Part shown: positions 18,501-25,846 of the stretch, one piece after another | How the letters are laid out: each line of letters begins with the position of its first letter | Numbering within the stretch: position 1 is the stretch's first letter | From: Candidatus Methylobacter oryzae | GTDB lineage: Bacteria; Pseudomonadota; Gammaproteobacteria; Methylococcales; Methylomonadaceae | Direction: 5' to 3' | Length of the DNA stretch: 64,000 bases | Assembly (NCBI RefSeq): GCF_003994235.2 | Contig: NZ_RYFG02000119.1 | Span: 62,001 to 126,000 of the forward strand | Position numbers and translations under genes: made by a program | The notes under the pieces: model-generated | The model's database searches: none | Told to the model about the DNA's origin: nothing | The model's input: the letters and a program-made list of their open reading frames with translations, nothing else

Positions 18501-18789
18501 GGCATTGATAGAAATTTACCGGCAGGGTTGCAAACAGCCCGATGCGTTCTTTGTCGATCCGGCCCTGGCCTACATCAAGCAAGCCCAGAAGCTGACAACC
18601 AGCAGCCGGGCGTCAAAGTCCGCGCTGGATGCCGCAATCGAGCAATTGACCAGAGCCGCCCAGCAACCTTACGAGCCCGAATTCAGGCGGCTTTACGGTA
18701 ATGTCGCGGATATTGGGCTGGTGCTGGGCGAGTCGTTTGAGCGACATTGTCAAAATATTTTGCAGCCGGTTTGGGCGGCAACGCATTGA
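15559..18789 (+). CDS. recC: Exodeoxyribonuclease V gamma subunit RecC
   Basis: A 1076-residue protein with the RecC N-terminus (LIQSQGMERWLSQQLAGQFNVWGNYEYLFPGKFF), the inactivated-helicase motifs (FCSMLPMRSIPFKVIALLGMNDGEFPK) and the C-terminal nuclease-like domain (EREPFSIDALDGYNIYHEW). RecC scans for Chi in the RecBCD complex and splits the duplex during double-strand break repair. It is close to the usual ~1100 residues and shows no frameshift. Unusually, neither recB nor recD follows; the next genes are toxin-antitoxin remnants. The start ATG at 15559 precedes FILHSSN, matching the family start. Confidence 0.92.
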   Translation: MFILHSSNKTENLVAHLSAVIENSPLSSPFAKEAFLIQSQGMERWLSQQLAGQFNVWGNYEYLFPGKFFSSLAQSIDSRLSDAAFDRHLMLWRIEALLRKLDGDKFSPLMQYLSGHNIALKRYQLAQQLTQIFDQYQMMRPDMLETWQKGQLLYQSTTERWQQALWLQITGQTGSKHRGSLWLDAIAKLNNAEEGAFSAQLPERISVFGLNTMPPLFLSYLQGLSRHCQLHLFLLNPAQDFWADLATKRQRANDENFSGHPLLSTLGQQGREFQEMLLEQAQFDFEPESFELSEALTNLQRLQNDILNNRLNRTAKPLRQDNSIGIHSCHSRMREVEVLKNQLLQALENDPTLELRDIVVMAPDIQVYEPFIAAVFDDIQHAIADRSLRLSNSALDAFIRFLELSQSRFGRQAVLDLLEQPVVYPGFGLSETDLELIKYWLEDTHVRWGKSAEHKQELGLPALSENTWQAALDRLLMGYAVGSDEYFVTAASVHADVLPYKDIEGSSALALGGLCDFMQLLFKAGKELKQAKPLRSWSAQLYYYADQLLTAAEPSERQQLNELLAELSDESASVHNDDVELQVIISWLKGMVAERKSANGFLRGQLTFCSMLPMRSIPFKVIALLGMNDGEFPKIDRHPTFDLLGLNFRKGDRSHRADDRYQFLEILLSARQQLIMTYIGQSISHNEPIPPSVVISELLEVLPCGELITRHPLQPFSRRYFDGATHLFSFSEADCEIAKALAARSDSAPNLWWQGSLPDDTAATEVIELNELFSFFRHPQRYFMQRQMDLRFSRIEAAAEEREPFSIDALDGYNIYHEWINEALNGKPMSVKKLQAQGRWLAGIPGELEFERQQNVINEFVERIKAKNLGARLDDLPIDLTVNGYRLVGKLGNRYQYGSLFYRYADLKGRDFICALLHHLIINQAQSTANSETVVSDLAEMAKVNAAAMRGAFADMQPTFLLSTDEDLSLLPEHCQAEHLAALIEIYRQGCKQPDAFFVDPALAYIKQAQKLTTSSRASKSALDAAIEQLTRAAQQPYEPEFRRLYGNVADIGLVLGESFERHCQNILQPVWAATH

Positions 18790-18871
18790 TCGCTCAATTG
18801 ACACTGGAAATGTTGAGCGTTAGATTGTCCTTAAAGTTGCTGTTCAATCACCGCATTTGCAGGAGTAAATC

Positions 18872-19105
18872 ATGCAAACATCAAGTATTACTTCAAAAGG
18901 CCAAGTCACGATACCTGCCAATATCCGAAAATCCTTACACCTTACTGCTGGCCAAAAAGTAAAAATCAGTTGCGAAAATAATATTATTACTATAACGCCG
19001 GTTGAGAATGATATTAGTGCAGTGTTTGGCTTGCTGAAAGCGACAAAAACGGTTTCGTTGGCACAAATGGAGGAAGCGATAGCCGAAGCGGCTTGCGATA
19101 ATTAG
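18872..19105 (+). CDS. AbrB/MazE-type antitoxin
   Basis: A 77-residue protein with an N-terminal SpoVT-AbrB swapped-hairpin DNA-binding domain (SSITSKGQVTIPANIRKSLHLTAGQKVKIS) and a C-terminal tail that would bind a toxin (AQMEEAIAEAACDN). An AGGAG site lies 8 bases before the ATG. The expected PIN toxin directly downstream is only a fragment, so this is probably an orphan antitoxin left from a VapBC pair. Confidence 0.85.
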   Translation: MQTSSITSKGQVTIPANIRKSLHLTAGQKVKISCENNIITITPVENDISAVFGLLKATKTVSLAQMEEAIAEAACDN

Positions 19106-19241
19106 TTTAGACAGCAATGTCATGGTGCGCATACTGGTAGATGACCCGCAGTGTCCCGAGCAAAACAACACCAAACCCAATAGACTGTTCAATAACGAAA
19201 GGCAGAGTAAACTTTGTCCATCCAATAAATCCTCGGTCTGA
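19098..19241 (+). pseudogene. Truncated VapC-type PIN toxin remnant
   Basis: The frame overlapping the antitoxin stop reads IISLDSNVMVRILVDDPQCPEQ, the classic VapC N-terminus with its first Mg-binding Asp. It has no ATG (GCG precedes it). After about 22 residues the match is lost, and the frame ends at TGA 19239-19241 instead of after ~130 residues. The rest of the toxin is deleted. It was recognised by motif and by its place after the AbrB gene. Confidence 0.7.
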
Positions 19242-19283
19242 GCTAAAATCTGCATAGGCCAACAATTTTAAACGTTAGATTTT

Positions 19284-19943
19284 ATGACTCTTACCGAAAT
19301 CCTGAATTCTGGCCCCGCAATTGGCGCTGCTGTAACCGCTGTTTTCGCCGCTTTGTATAAAGGTACACGAGCTATACTTGAGTTTCATGATGAGTACCTT
19401 CGGAAGCGACGATTCAAGTATCTTTCTTATCTCATAGTAGAAAGCGAGGCTCACGCAGATCTTTCTGAATTCATCGAATCAGCAAAACGCGAAAGTCTCT
19501 TTTCCGCTGTTTTTGGCCGTGCTGCTCCTCCTCGTGTAGCACTTGCAATAATGGCACTGTACGAGTCTAAGTTCTTCTCTCTTTCCGAACTGCGAGCCTC
19601 ATTCTTCTATATGAAAATCAATGACGTAGGCGTTCTTGATGTCTCTCCTGGCAAGAAGGGAATGTTTATCGCCACCCTTGTAAGTGCATTTCTAATGTTC
19701 ATGGTGTTCTATGTCTGGATGCTCGTGCAACAACTGCTAATTCTCAGTAGTCCTGCTGCATTGGTTACCGCTATGTTTATCGTCCTCTTCTTCTTAGGTT
19801 ACGGTCTCATGCTTGCTAGAGATGTACTCGAAGTAATTATTGCCCGCAGGGTCGGTGATCGAATTCGTGCGTATCGAGCTGGTAATCTATCCCTTCCGTC
19901 AAACGAGCGTCCAGCGGAACGAGGTTTGCCCCCCCGTCCCTAA
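19284..19943 (+). CDS. Uncharacterised membrane protein
   Basis: A 219-residue protein of no family I recognise. A weakly hydrophobic segment sits at residues ~12-27. A charged middle part follows (HDEYLRKRRFKYLSYLIVESEAHADLSEFIESAKRES). Two strong membrane helices lie at ~128-153 and ~158-180, and the tail is basic and proline-rich (RPAERGLPPRP). Codon use is richer in T-ending codons than the flanking recC and czc-type genes, which suggests recent arrival with the neighbouring toxin-antitoxin debris. ATG 19284 lacks a clear ribosome site. Confidence 0.6.
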   Translation: MTLTEILNSGPAIGAAVTAVFAALYKGTRAILEFHDEYLRKRRFKYLSYLIVESEAHADLSEFIESAKRESLFSAVFGRAAPPRVALAIMALYESKFFSLSELRASFFYMKINDVGVLDVSPGKKGMFIATLVSAFLMFMVFYVWMLVQQLLILSSPAALVTAMFIVLFFLGYGLMLARDVLEVIIARRVGDRIRAYRAGNLSLPSNERPAERGLPPRP

Positions 19944-19992
19944 CATTTCTACAACATCTGAGTGAAAATACTTTGCTTAACCGGAGTCTGCT

Positions 19993-20258
19993 TTGCCTAC
20001 AATATCGATGTTTTATGGAATCATTATTCGTATGTACTTTGCTCCAGGTGAACATCCGCCGCCGCACTTTCATGTCTATTATGCTGAATATACGGCTACG
20101 GTAGATATAATTACTTGTAAGATGATTGAAGGAAATTTGCCGGGAAAGCAAATAAAGCTTGTTTTAGCATGGGCTGAATACATCAAGAGGAACTTCTGGA
20201 TGATTGGAATTTAGTCATGAATGGCAAAGAACCGTTCAAAATTCAACCACTACAATAA
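19993..20258 (+). pseudogene. DUF4160 protein, frameshifted
   Basis: The start (TTG 19993) gives the DUF4160 core (FYGIIIRMYFAPGEHPPPHFHVYYAEYTATVDI). The frame stops early at 20212-20214. The missing family C-terminus is intact one frame over: HQEELLDDWNLVMNGKEPFKIQPLQ, ending at TAA 20256-20258. A single-base loss near 20178-20184 explains this. It could be a true mutation or a sequencing error. DUF4160 usually precedes DUF2442, as here, in a putative toxin-antitoxin pair. Confidence 0.8.
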
Positions 20259-20269
20259 GAGGAAATACA

Positions 20270-20512
20270 ATGTATCCATCGGTAACAGCCGTCGTACCTC
20301 AAGATGATTACATGCTCGATATTACTTTTAGCAACGGTGAAAGCGGCGTATTAGATATGAAGCCATATCTGGATTTTGGCATTTTTAATCGTATTAAAGA
20401 TTACAAATCTTTTGAGAAAGTTTCAGTTGCTTTTGACACCATTGAATGGGAATCCGGAGCTGATCTTGATCCTGAGTTTGTTTACGATAAATGCGAGAAA
20501 AAATCGGTCTGA
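20270..20512 (+). CDS. DUF2442 domain protein
   Basis: An 80-residue protein with the DUF2442 pattern (VPQDDYMLDITFSNGESGVLDMKPYLDFGIFNRIKDYKSFEKV...IEWESGADLDPEFVYDKC). The ATG at 20270 follows an AAGAGGAAA ribosome site, which decides the start over upstream in-frame codons. It is the second gene of the DUF4160-DUF2442 pair. The family is thought to act as an antitoxin-like partner, but its biochemical role is unknown. Confidence 0.8.
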   Translation: MYPSVTAVVPQDDYMLDITFSNGESGVLDMKPYLDFGIFNRIKDYKSFEKVSVAFDTIEWESGADLDPEFVYDKCEKKSV

Positions 20513-20606
20513 CAAAATGCTGAACCGGGACGCGGCCGTTTCACTTAATGTATTTTTCAAGTTTTCGCGGGCCGCGCCATAAGGGGCCTTCATATATTAA
20601 AGTCAT

Positions 20607-20658
20607 ATAGGCCGGAATAAGTCTATTTGAGCGTTAGCGAGAACCGGCGTTTCCGGTT
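20607..20658. repeat. Intergenic AGGCCGGAATAA repeat, copy 1
   Basis: The block begins AGGCCGGAATAA and ends in a TTTCCGG arm. Related, diverged copies lie at 21987-22040 and, inverted, at 49504-49546. It resembles the short intergenic REP/BIME-type elements of gammaproteobacteria. Confidence 0.5.
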
Positions 20659-21175
20659 AATTCCCAGTCAGTCCCCTAATAGCGTCCATAACCATTCGCG
20701 TTCCTATCGAGATTAACAGAACGTCCGGCCCCACTTGCGCATAACGGTAACCCGGCATCGGCGGCCCCATCTGCGCAAGAATTGCTGAAGGTAAATCGTA
20801 GTAAATTACGTCGCTCGGCAGCGGACGGCCTATTTGCCATTTTTTTGCTTGCCCCGGCGGCATACAGCCGTTGTGCTTTTTGGCGAGGCCGGGAGGACAG
20901 TGGCCGCTATTAAATTGTTCCGCATAGTAGTCGCGGATGATGGCTCGATGCCGGTCGTCGAAATAGCGTTTCTGTCCATAATCGCGCTCGTCCCTTTGCT
21001 CAAACTGCCGATCATCATGATCCCTGTCATGGTTTTGATTTTCCCTCCTCTCATGTTTATCGGCTTTACCATGACCGCCCGATGAATGCTTGTCGGCGAA
21101 GACAGGGCTCACCGCCAGCATGCCGGCGGCTACAAAAGCTAGGACGCAATTAAATTTCAACGGTTTGTGCGGCAT
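20657..21175 (-). CDS. RcnB-family periplasmic protein
   Basis: A 172-residue exported protein. The signal peptide ends at VSPVFA|DKH. A His/Asp/Arg-rich low-complexity stretch follows (residues ~28-70), then the RcnB-type domain (FDDRHRAIIRDYYAEQF, CPPGLAKKHNGCMPPGQAKKW, YYDLPSAILAQMGPPMPGYRYAQVGPDVLLI). In E. coli RcnB helps nickel/cobalt homeostasis in the periplasm. Metal binding by the His-rich part is inferred. It is a single gene; its last bases border the AGGCCGGAATAA repeat. Confidence 0.8.
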   Translation of the reverse strand: MPHKPLKFNCVLAFVAAGMLAVSPVFADKHSSGGHGKADKHERRENQNHDRDHDDRQFEQRDERDYGQKRYFDDRHRAIIRDYYAEQFNSGHCPPGLAKKHNGCMPPGQAKKWQIGRPLPSDVIYYDLPSAILAQMGPPMPGYRYAQVGPDVLLISIGTRMVMDAIRGLTGN

Positions 21176-21211
21176 ATTCCATTTCTGGTCAAAGTTAATA
21201 TTTACTTAGCA

Positions 21212-21850
21212 TTATTGCGCAGTTGGTGCCGATTTATCGGTCCCCGTCTGTTCCGGTTTTTTGTAGCTATCCACAAAAGCTTGCAGCCCTTTTTGCACCA
21301 AGTCGTAAGTTTTATCGATATTGTCGGCAATGTCGCCTTTTAATACGTTAAGACCTTGCAGAATATCCCGAGCCTCTTTAAAGCCTTTATCGATACCGCC
21401 GCTGATTATCTTTGTGAATGAATCTACAGCTTCCTCGGTGCTTAATTCCGGGTGGTTTTCCTGATACTTGCCGAAAAAGGCCGTGCTCATCTGGACAATA
21501 CGATCCGCAGTGGCTTGCGGCGATACGTCGAGACCGTCGTCATAAGCGTGCTGGATGGCGTCGGGGCCCAGCTGTCCTTCTAAAGCCTTGTTAACACCTT
21601 CAATTGCTGTCTTATATAGCAAAGCCATCGGTTGATCGCCGACGCTTACGCTGACATCCAGGGAGGCTTGCAAGATGCTTTGATTCAATTGCTTTTTGGC
21701 TATTACGGCAGCCGAGTCATGTATATTGCCGGCTTTTTTCGCCTGCGCTTGCTCCGACGCCTGCGCATTGGCCGGCACGTCGACCTTTTGGCTTGTCTTG
21801 GCTACGTTGGCTGTGTAGCTTGACGATGATTGTTCTAATTTAATTTCCAT
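21212..21850 (-). CDS. DUF5610-like protein
   Basis: A 212-residue soluble protein starting at ATG 21850 (MEIKLEQSSSSYTANVAKTS) after a GGGGA site; an in-frame start at 21883 is less likely. The N-terminal ~70 residues are low complexity (Ala/Gln/Lys). The rest is a helical domain (ALLYKTAIEGVNKALEGQLGPDAIQHAYDDGLDVSPQATADRIVQMSTAFFGKYQENHPELSTEEAVDSF) that matches my memory of DUF5610. No signal peptide or catalytic motif is seen. Function is unknown. Confidence 0.6.
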   Translation of the reverse strand: MEIKLEQSSSSYTANVAKTSQKVDVPANAQASEQAQAKKAGNIHDSAAVIAKKQLNQSILQASLDVSVSVGDQPMALLYKTAIEGVNKALEGQLGPDAIQHAYDDGLDVSPQATADRIVQMSTAFFGKYQENHPELSTEEAVDSFTKIISGGIDKGFKEARDILQGLNVLKGDIADNIDKTYDLVQKGLQAFVDSYKKPEQTGTDKSAPTAQ

Positions 21851-21986
21851 TGACGTTCCCCTAATCAAAGTAATCGTTGGCATTACAGATATTAAGTTTC
21901 TTTTGTCGGAAGAAAAAAATAAACGTTTACTTCATGCTTATCGGCTATTAATGCTCAAACTGAAGTTTTTTTATAGGATAAATAGC

Positions 21987-22040
21987 CATGCAGGCCGAAA
22001 TAAATCTGTCCGAACGGGTAGCCGGAACTGGTGTTTACGA
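21987..22040. repeat. Intergenic AGGCCGGAATAA repeat, copy 2
   Basis: This is a diverged copy of 20607-20658 (AGGCCGAAATAAATCTG, then AACTGGTGTTT near the end). It has the same length and order of conserved blocks. Confidence 0.4.
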
Positions 22041-22103
22041 AGCCTAGCGTTTAAGCTAGCCGCCCTTATCCGCTGCGACTATTCAACATTTTAGGAAAAA
22101 CGT

Positions 22104-22607
22104 ATGGCATTTTGTAATCCGGTAACGGCAACGATGGTGGACTTCATCCGGGGCATCGGCATTGAAATCGTCGAAACGCCGCTTGACGTAGAAACATTTA
22201 TTCCCGGCATTTATATCGAGCAAGGAAAACTGTTGGTTGACGAACAGAAATTGCTTTACCCCGGCGACCTGCTCCACGAAGCCGGGCATATCGCGATGAT
22301 TCCCGGCCACTTGCGGCATTGCGCCACCGGCAATGTCGGTAAAATCGATCAAATCGGCAATTCTTACGAAATCGAGGCGATTGCCTGGTCTTGGGCTGCG
22401 GTTACTGCGTTAGGCATCGATCCCGAAATGTTGTTCCACAATAAAGGCTATAAAGGCGGGGCCCAAGCGCTGCTGCTCAATTTCCAGTTAGGAGTGTATT
22501 TCGGCATTGCAGGTATTGAAGAGGCCGGAATAGCTTATTCGAACCACAAGGCTGCGGAGTTAGGTGTCGAACCGTTTCCTGCTGTACAAAAATGGCTTCG
22601 CGATTAA
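22104..22607 (+). CDS. Uncharacterised protein with a HExxH motif
   Basis: A 167-residue protein. LLYPGDLLHEAGHIAMIPGHLRH contains HEAGH, a possible zinc site. About 37 residues on, NSYEIEAIAWSWAAVTALGI offers an acidic residue in a helix that could be a third ligand. No signal peptide or membrane segment is seen. I do not recognise a named family. A metal-dependent peptidase is possible, but the protein may equally be a non-peptidase relative. It lies alone between accessory genes and the efflux operon. Confidence 0.65.
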   Translation: MAFCNPVTATMVDFIRGIGIEIVETPLDVETFIPGIYIEQGKLLVDEQKLLYPGDLLHEAGHIAMIPGHLRHCATGNVGKIDQIGNSYEIEAIAWSWAAVTALGIDPEMLFHNKGYKGGAQALLLNFQLGVYFGIAGIEEAGIAYSNHKAAELGVEPFPAVQKWLRD

Positions 22608-22731
22608 GCGAATTTATCGAAGCTCTCTTTTGGCCGCGACGCTGCATAGCGACTACAGCAAGTCATCAGCCGGGCAGCAGGCGAAACTGTAAGACTATTA
22701 TCCACGTCAGTTTAGAAACCTATTCACCAAA

Positions 22732-25700
22732 TCAAACCGGTTCGCGCCGCTCCTCGAACCAGCGGTACAGCGTCGGCAGCATGATTAGCGTCAACAGCGT
22801 CGATGTGATCAGGCCGCCGATGACGACGATCGCCAACGGTCGCTGCACTTCCGAGCCGGGTCCGGTCGCGAACAGGAACGGCACCAGACCCAGCAGCGCG
22901 ACGGTCGCGGTCATCATCACCGGCCTGAAACGTTGCGCGCAACCCTGGTGGATAGCCTGGAGCTGGCTCAATCCATTGTCGCGCAAGTTGCGAATATAGG
23001 ATACCAGCACGACGCCGTTTAGCACCGCAATGCCCCACAATGCGATAAAGCCGACCGACGCAGGCACCGACAAGTATTCGCCGCTAATGAACAGCGATAC
23101 CACGCCGCCTATCGACGCGAACGGCAGCACCAGGATAATCAGCGCGGCATAACGTATCGAATTGAACAGCATGAACAGCACGAAAAAAATCGCGCCGACG
23201 GTAATCGGGATGATGACTTTCAGGTGACCCAACGCGCGTTCCATGTTTTGGAATTGCCCGCCCCATTCCAGGTAATAGCCTTCCGGCAGTTTGAGCCGGC
23301 CGGCGACGGCTTTTTTCAGTTCGGCAACAAAGCTACCCAAGTCCCTGTCCCTGACGTTAACCCCGATCACAATGCGGCGCTTGCCCATTTCCCGGCTGAC
23401 TTGCGACGGTCCGTCGTGCAGGCGGATGTCGGCCAGGTCGCCCAGCGGCACGCGCGCGCCGTTGGCCGAGGTCAGCAAAATCGCGTCGATGGCTTCGATG
23501 CTGTTGCGGAAGTTTTCCGGCAACCGCACCATCGCCGAAAAACGCCGTTCGCCTTCGTAGATTTCGGTTGCGGTTTTGCCGCCGACCGCGGTCTCAATGA
23601 CGTCGTGGATCGCGGCCGCGTTGATGCCGTGCCGGGCGATCGCTTCGCGGTTGACGGTGATGGACAAGTATTGCTGGCCGGTCAGCCGTTCGACGCGGAT
23701 GTCGCGGGAGCCTTGGATACCGCCGGCGATCTGGGCGATGCTGTTCGCGGCGGTTTTCAGGCGTTCCAGGTCGTCGCCGAACACTTTGACCGCCAGGTCC
23801 GAGCGCACGCCGGTCAGCATTTCGTCGACGCGGTCGGAAATCGGCTGCGCCATCACCAGTTGGATACCGGGCAGGTTTTTGTTGAGCTTATCGCGTATCG
23901 CATCGGCGATCTGGTCCTGGGTCCAGCCTTCGGGCCATTGGTCGCGCGGTTTCAGGCTGACGATCGGCGTCGATTCGTTTTGGCTTTGCGGGTCGGCCGG
24001 GCTCTCGCCGCGGCCTACCCCCGATACCGCCGACAACACGCCGGGCACGTCCATGACCATGCGCATCGCGTCCATTTCCATCTTGATGCTTTCCTGCAAC
24101 GATATGTTAGGCACCCGGTTGATGCCGGGCACGATAGAGCCTTCTTTCATTTCCGGGATGAACGCGGTGCCCAAGAAAGGCAGCAATAACAACGCGCCGG
24201 CAAACAGTGCCGCGGCCAGCAAAACCACGGTTTTGCTGTTGTGCAGCGCCAGGTCCAGCAGTTTCAGGTAGGGCTTTTTCATGGCCGCAATAAGGCGCGT
24301 ATCGTGTTCCTTGCCTTGGTGGCCTTGCAGCAGGAAAGAGCACAGCACCGGCGTCAGCGTCAGCGACAGAATCAGCGAAATCAGCAGCGCAATCGCAATC
24401 GTATAAGCCAACGGCGAAAACATCTTGCCTTCCATGCCTTCCAGCGTCATCAGCGGCAGGAACACCAGGATGATAATGCCTACGCCGAACAACACCGGCG
24501 TCGCGACTTCCTGGGTCGCAGCCATGACGATTTTGACCCGGCTGGTGGTGCCGCCCCTGCGCTTGGTTAGCAGCGTGAACGCATTTTCGACGACGACGAC
24601 TGAGCCGTCGACGATCAAGCCGATCGCAATCGCCAAGCCGCCCAGCGACATCAGGTTCGCGGACAGGCCCAGTTGGTTCATGACGATGAACGTGGCCAGC
24701 GGCGTGATCAGCAAGGTGCAGACGACGATCAGGCTGGAACGGAGATCGCCGAGGAACAGCAGCAAAATCACCACGACCAGCGCGATGCCTTCCATCAGCA
24801 CTTTAGTGACGGTATGCAATGCGGCGTCGACCAGGTCGCTACGGTCGTAGTACGGCACGATTTTAAGTCCGTCCGGCAGCATGTTTTTATCGTTGATTTC
24901 CTGCACCCGTTCCTTGATGCGGCTGACCACTTCCTTGGCGTTGCCGCCGCGCAGCATCATCACAATGCCGCCGACCGATTCGGTATAGCCGTTTTTAATC
25001 ACCGCGCCGACCCGCACCTCGTGGCCGATTTTGACCTCGGAGACGTCGTGGATATGCACCGGCACGCTGTTTTCTTCCTTCAGTACGATATTGCCGATAT
25101 CATTGACGTCGCGGATCAGGCCGACGCCGCGGATCAGGTATTGTTCGGCGTAATGCGGCAGCACGCCGCCTCCGCTGTTGGCGTTGTTGCGCGCCAGCGC
25201 GTCGAACACCTCGTTCAGCGCGATATGGTAATGGTGCATGCGGTCCGGATTGACCAGTACCTGGTATTGCTTGTTGTAGCCGCCTTGCGAGTTGATCTCG
25301 GCAACGCCCGGTATGCCGCGCAGCAACGGGCGCACAACCCAATCCTGGGCCTCGCGGCGGCGCATCAGCTCATCCGGCGTCAGCGCGCGCCGGCCGTCGT
25401 CGTCGCGCTCCAGCGTGTATTGATAGACTTCGCCCAGCCCGGTCGAGACCGGGCCTAGAATAGGAACGACGCCTTCGGGCATGTTGTGGCCGGCTTCCAT
25501 CAGCCGTTCCATGACCAGTTGCCGGGCGAAATAGACGTCGGTGTCGTCGGTAAACACCAACGTAATCAACGACAGGCCGTTTTTGTTCAGCGAGCGCATT
25601 TCGGTCAGGCCGGGCAAGCCGGTCATGCCGATTTCAAGCGGCACAGTGATGAAACGCTCGACTTCCTCCGGCGAGCGTCCCGGCGCGTCGGTGGCGACTT

Positions 25701-25842
25701 GCACCTGTACGTTGGTGACGTCGGGAAACGCATCCACCGCCAGCGATTGCAGCGCGCGCACGCCGAAGGCGGCCAACCCCAGCACGATAGCCAGCATTAC
25801 GATACGGTTGTGCAGGCTGCGGTGGATTAACGCTTCGATCAT
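22732..25842 (-). CDS. Heavy-metal efflux RND permease (CzcA/CusA family)
   Basis: A 1036-residue inner-membrane pump with the RND layout of twelve membrane helices in two halves and two large periplasmic loops. The helix-4 motif LAIAIGLIVDGSVVVVEN is the signature of the heavy-metal subgroup (HME-RND). Other blocks are DVTNVQVQVATDAPGRSPEEVERFITVPLE and GIAVLNGVVLVSYIRNLR. It exports metal cations using proton flux together with the adaptor and outer-membrane genes upstream. The exact metal (Cu/Ag, Co/Zn/Cd or Ni) cannot be fixed. It follows the adaptor gene by four bases. Confidence 0.92.
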   Translation of the reverse strand: MIEALIHRSLHNRIVMLAIVLGLAAFGVRALQSLAVDAFPDVTNVQVQVATDAPGRSPEEVERFITVPLEIGMTGLPGLTEMRSLNKNGLSLITLVFTDDTDVYFARQLVMERLMEAGHNMPEGVVPILGPVSTGLGEVYQYTLERDDDGRRALTPDELMRRREAQDWVVRPLLRGIPGVAEINSQGGYNKQYQVLVNPDRMHHYHIALNEVFDALARNNANSGGGVLPHYAEQYLIRGVGLIRDVNDIGNIVLKEENSVPVHIHDVSEVKIGHEVRVGAVIKNGYTESVGGIVMMLRGGNAKEVVSRIKERVQEINDKNMLPDGLKIVPYYDRSDLVDAALHTVTKVLMEGIALVVVILLLFLGDLRSSLIVVCTLLITPLATFIVMNQLGLSANLMSLGGLAIAIGLIVDGSVVVVENAFTLLTKRRGGTTSRVKIVMAATQEVATPVLFGVGIIILVFLPLMTLEGMEGKMFSPLAYTIAIALLISLILSLTLTPVLCSFLLQGHQGKEHDTRLIAAMKKPYLKLLDLALHNSKTVVLLAAALFAGALLLLPFLGTAFIPEMKEGSIVPGINRVPNISLQESIKMEMDAMRMVMDVPGVLSAVSGVGRGESPADPQSQNESTPIVSLKPRDQWPEGWTQDQIADAIRDKLNKNLPGIQLVMAQPISDRVDEMLTGVRSDLAVKVFGDDLERLKTAANSIAQIAGGIQGSRDIRVERLTGQQYLSITVNREAIARHGINAAAIHDVIETAVGGKTATEIYEGERRFSAMVRLPENFRNSIEAIDAILLTSANGARVPLGDLADIRLHDGPSQVSREMGKRRIVIGVNVRDRDLGSFVAELKKAVAGRLKLPEGYYLEWGGQFQNMERALGHLKVIIPITVGAIFFVLFMLFNSIRYAALIILVLPFASIGGVVSLFISGEYLSVPASVGFIALWGIAVLNGVVLVSYIRNLRDNGLSQLQAIHQGCAQRFRPVMMTATVALLGLVPFLFATGPGSEVQRPLAIVVIGGLITSTLLTLIMLPTLYRWFEERREPV

Positions 25843-25846
25843 CGGC

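Noticed and set aside
18747-18962. A 71-codon frame bridging recC and the AbrB gene
   Set aside because: It overlaps the end of recC and the start of the AbrB gene in another frame and resembles nothing. I looked for a recB start here and found none.
23224-24189. A 321-codon plus-strand frame opposite the RND permease gene
   Set aside because: It is antisense to a clear CzcA-type gene. Its His/Val/Asp/Arg-rich composition is a mirror of GC-rich codons, not a real protein.
24673-25458. A 261-codon plus-strand frame opposite the RND permease gene
   Set aside because: It has the same antisense shadow composition; no start signal or family likeness.
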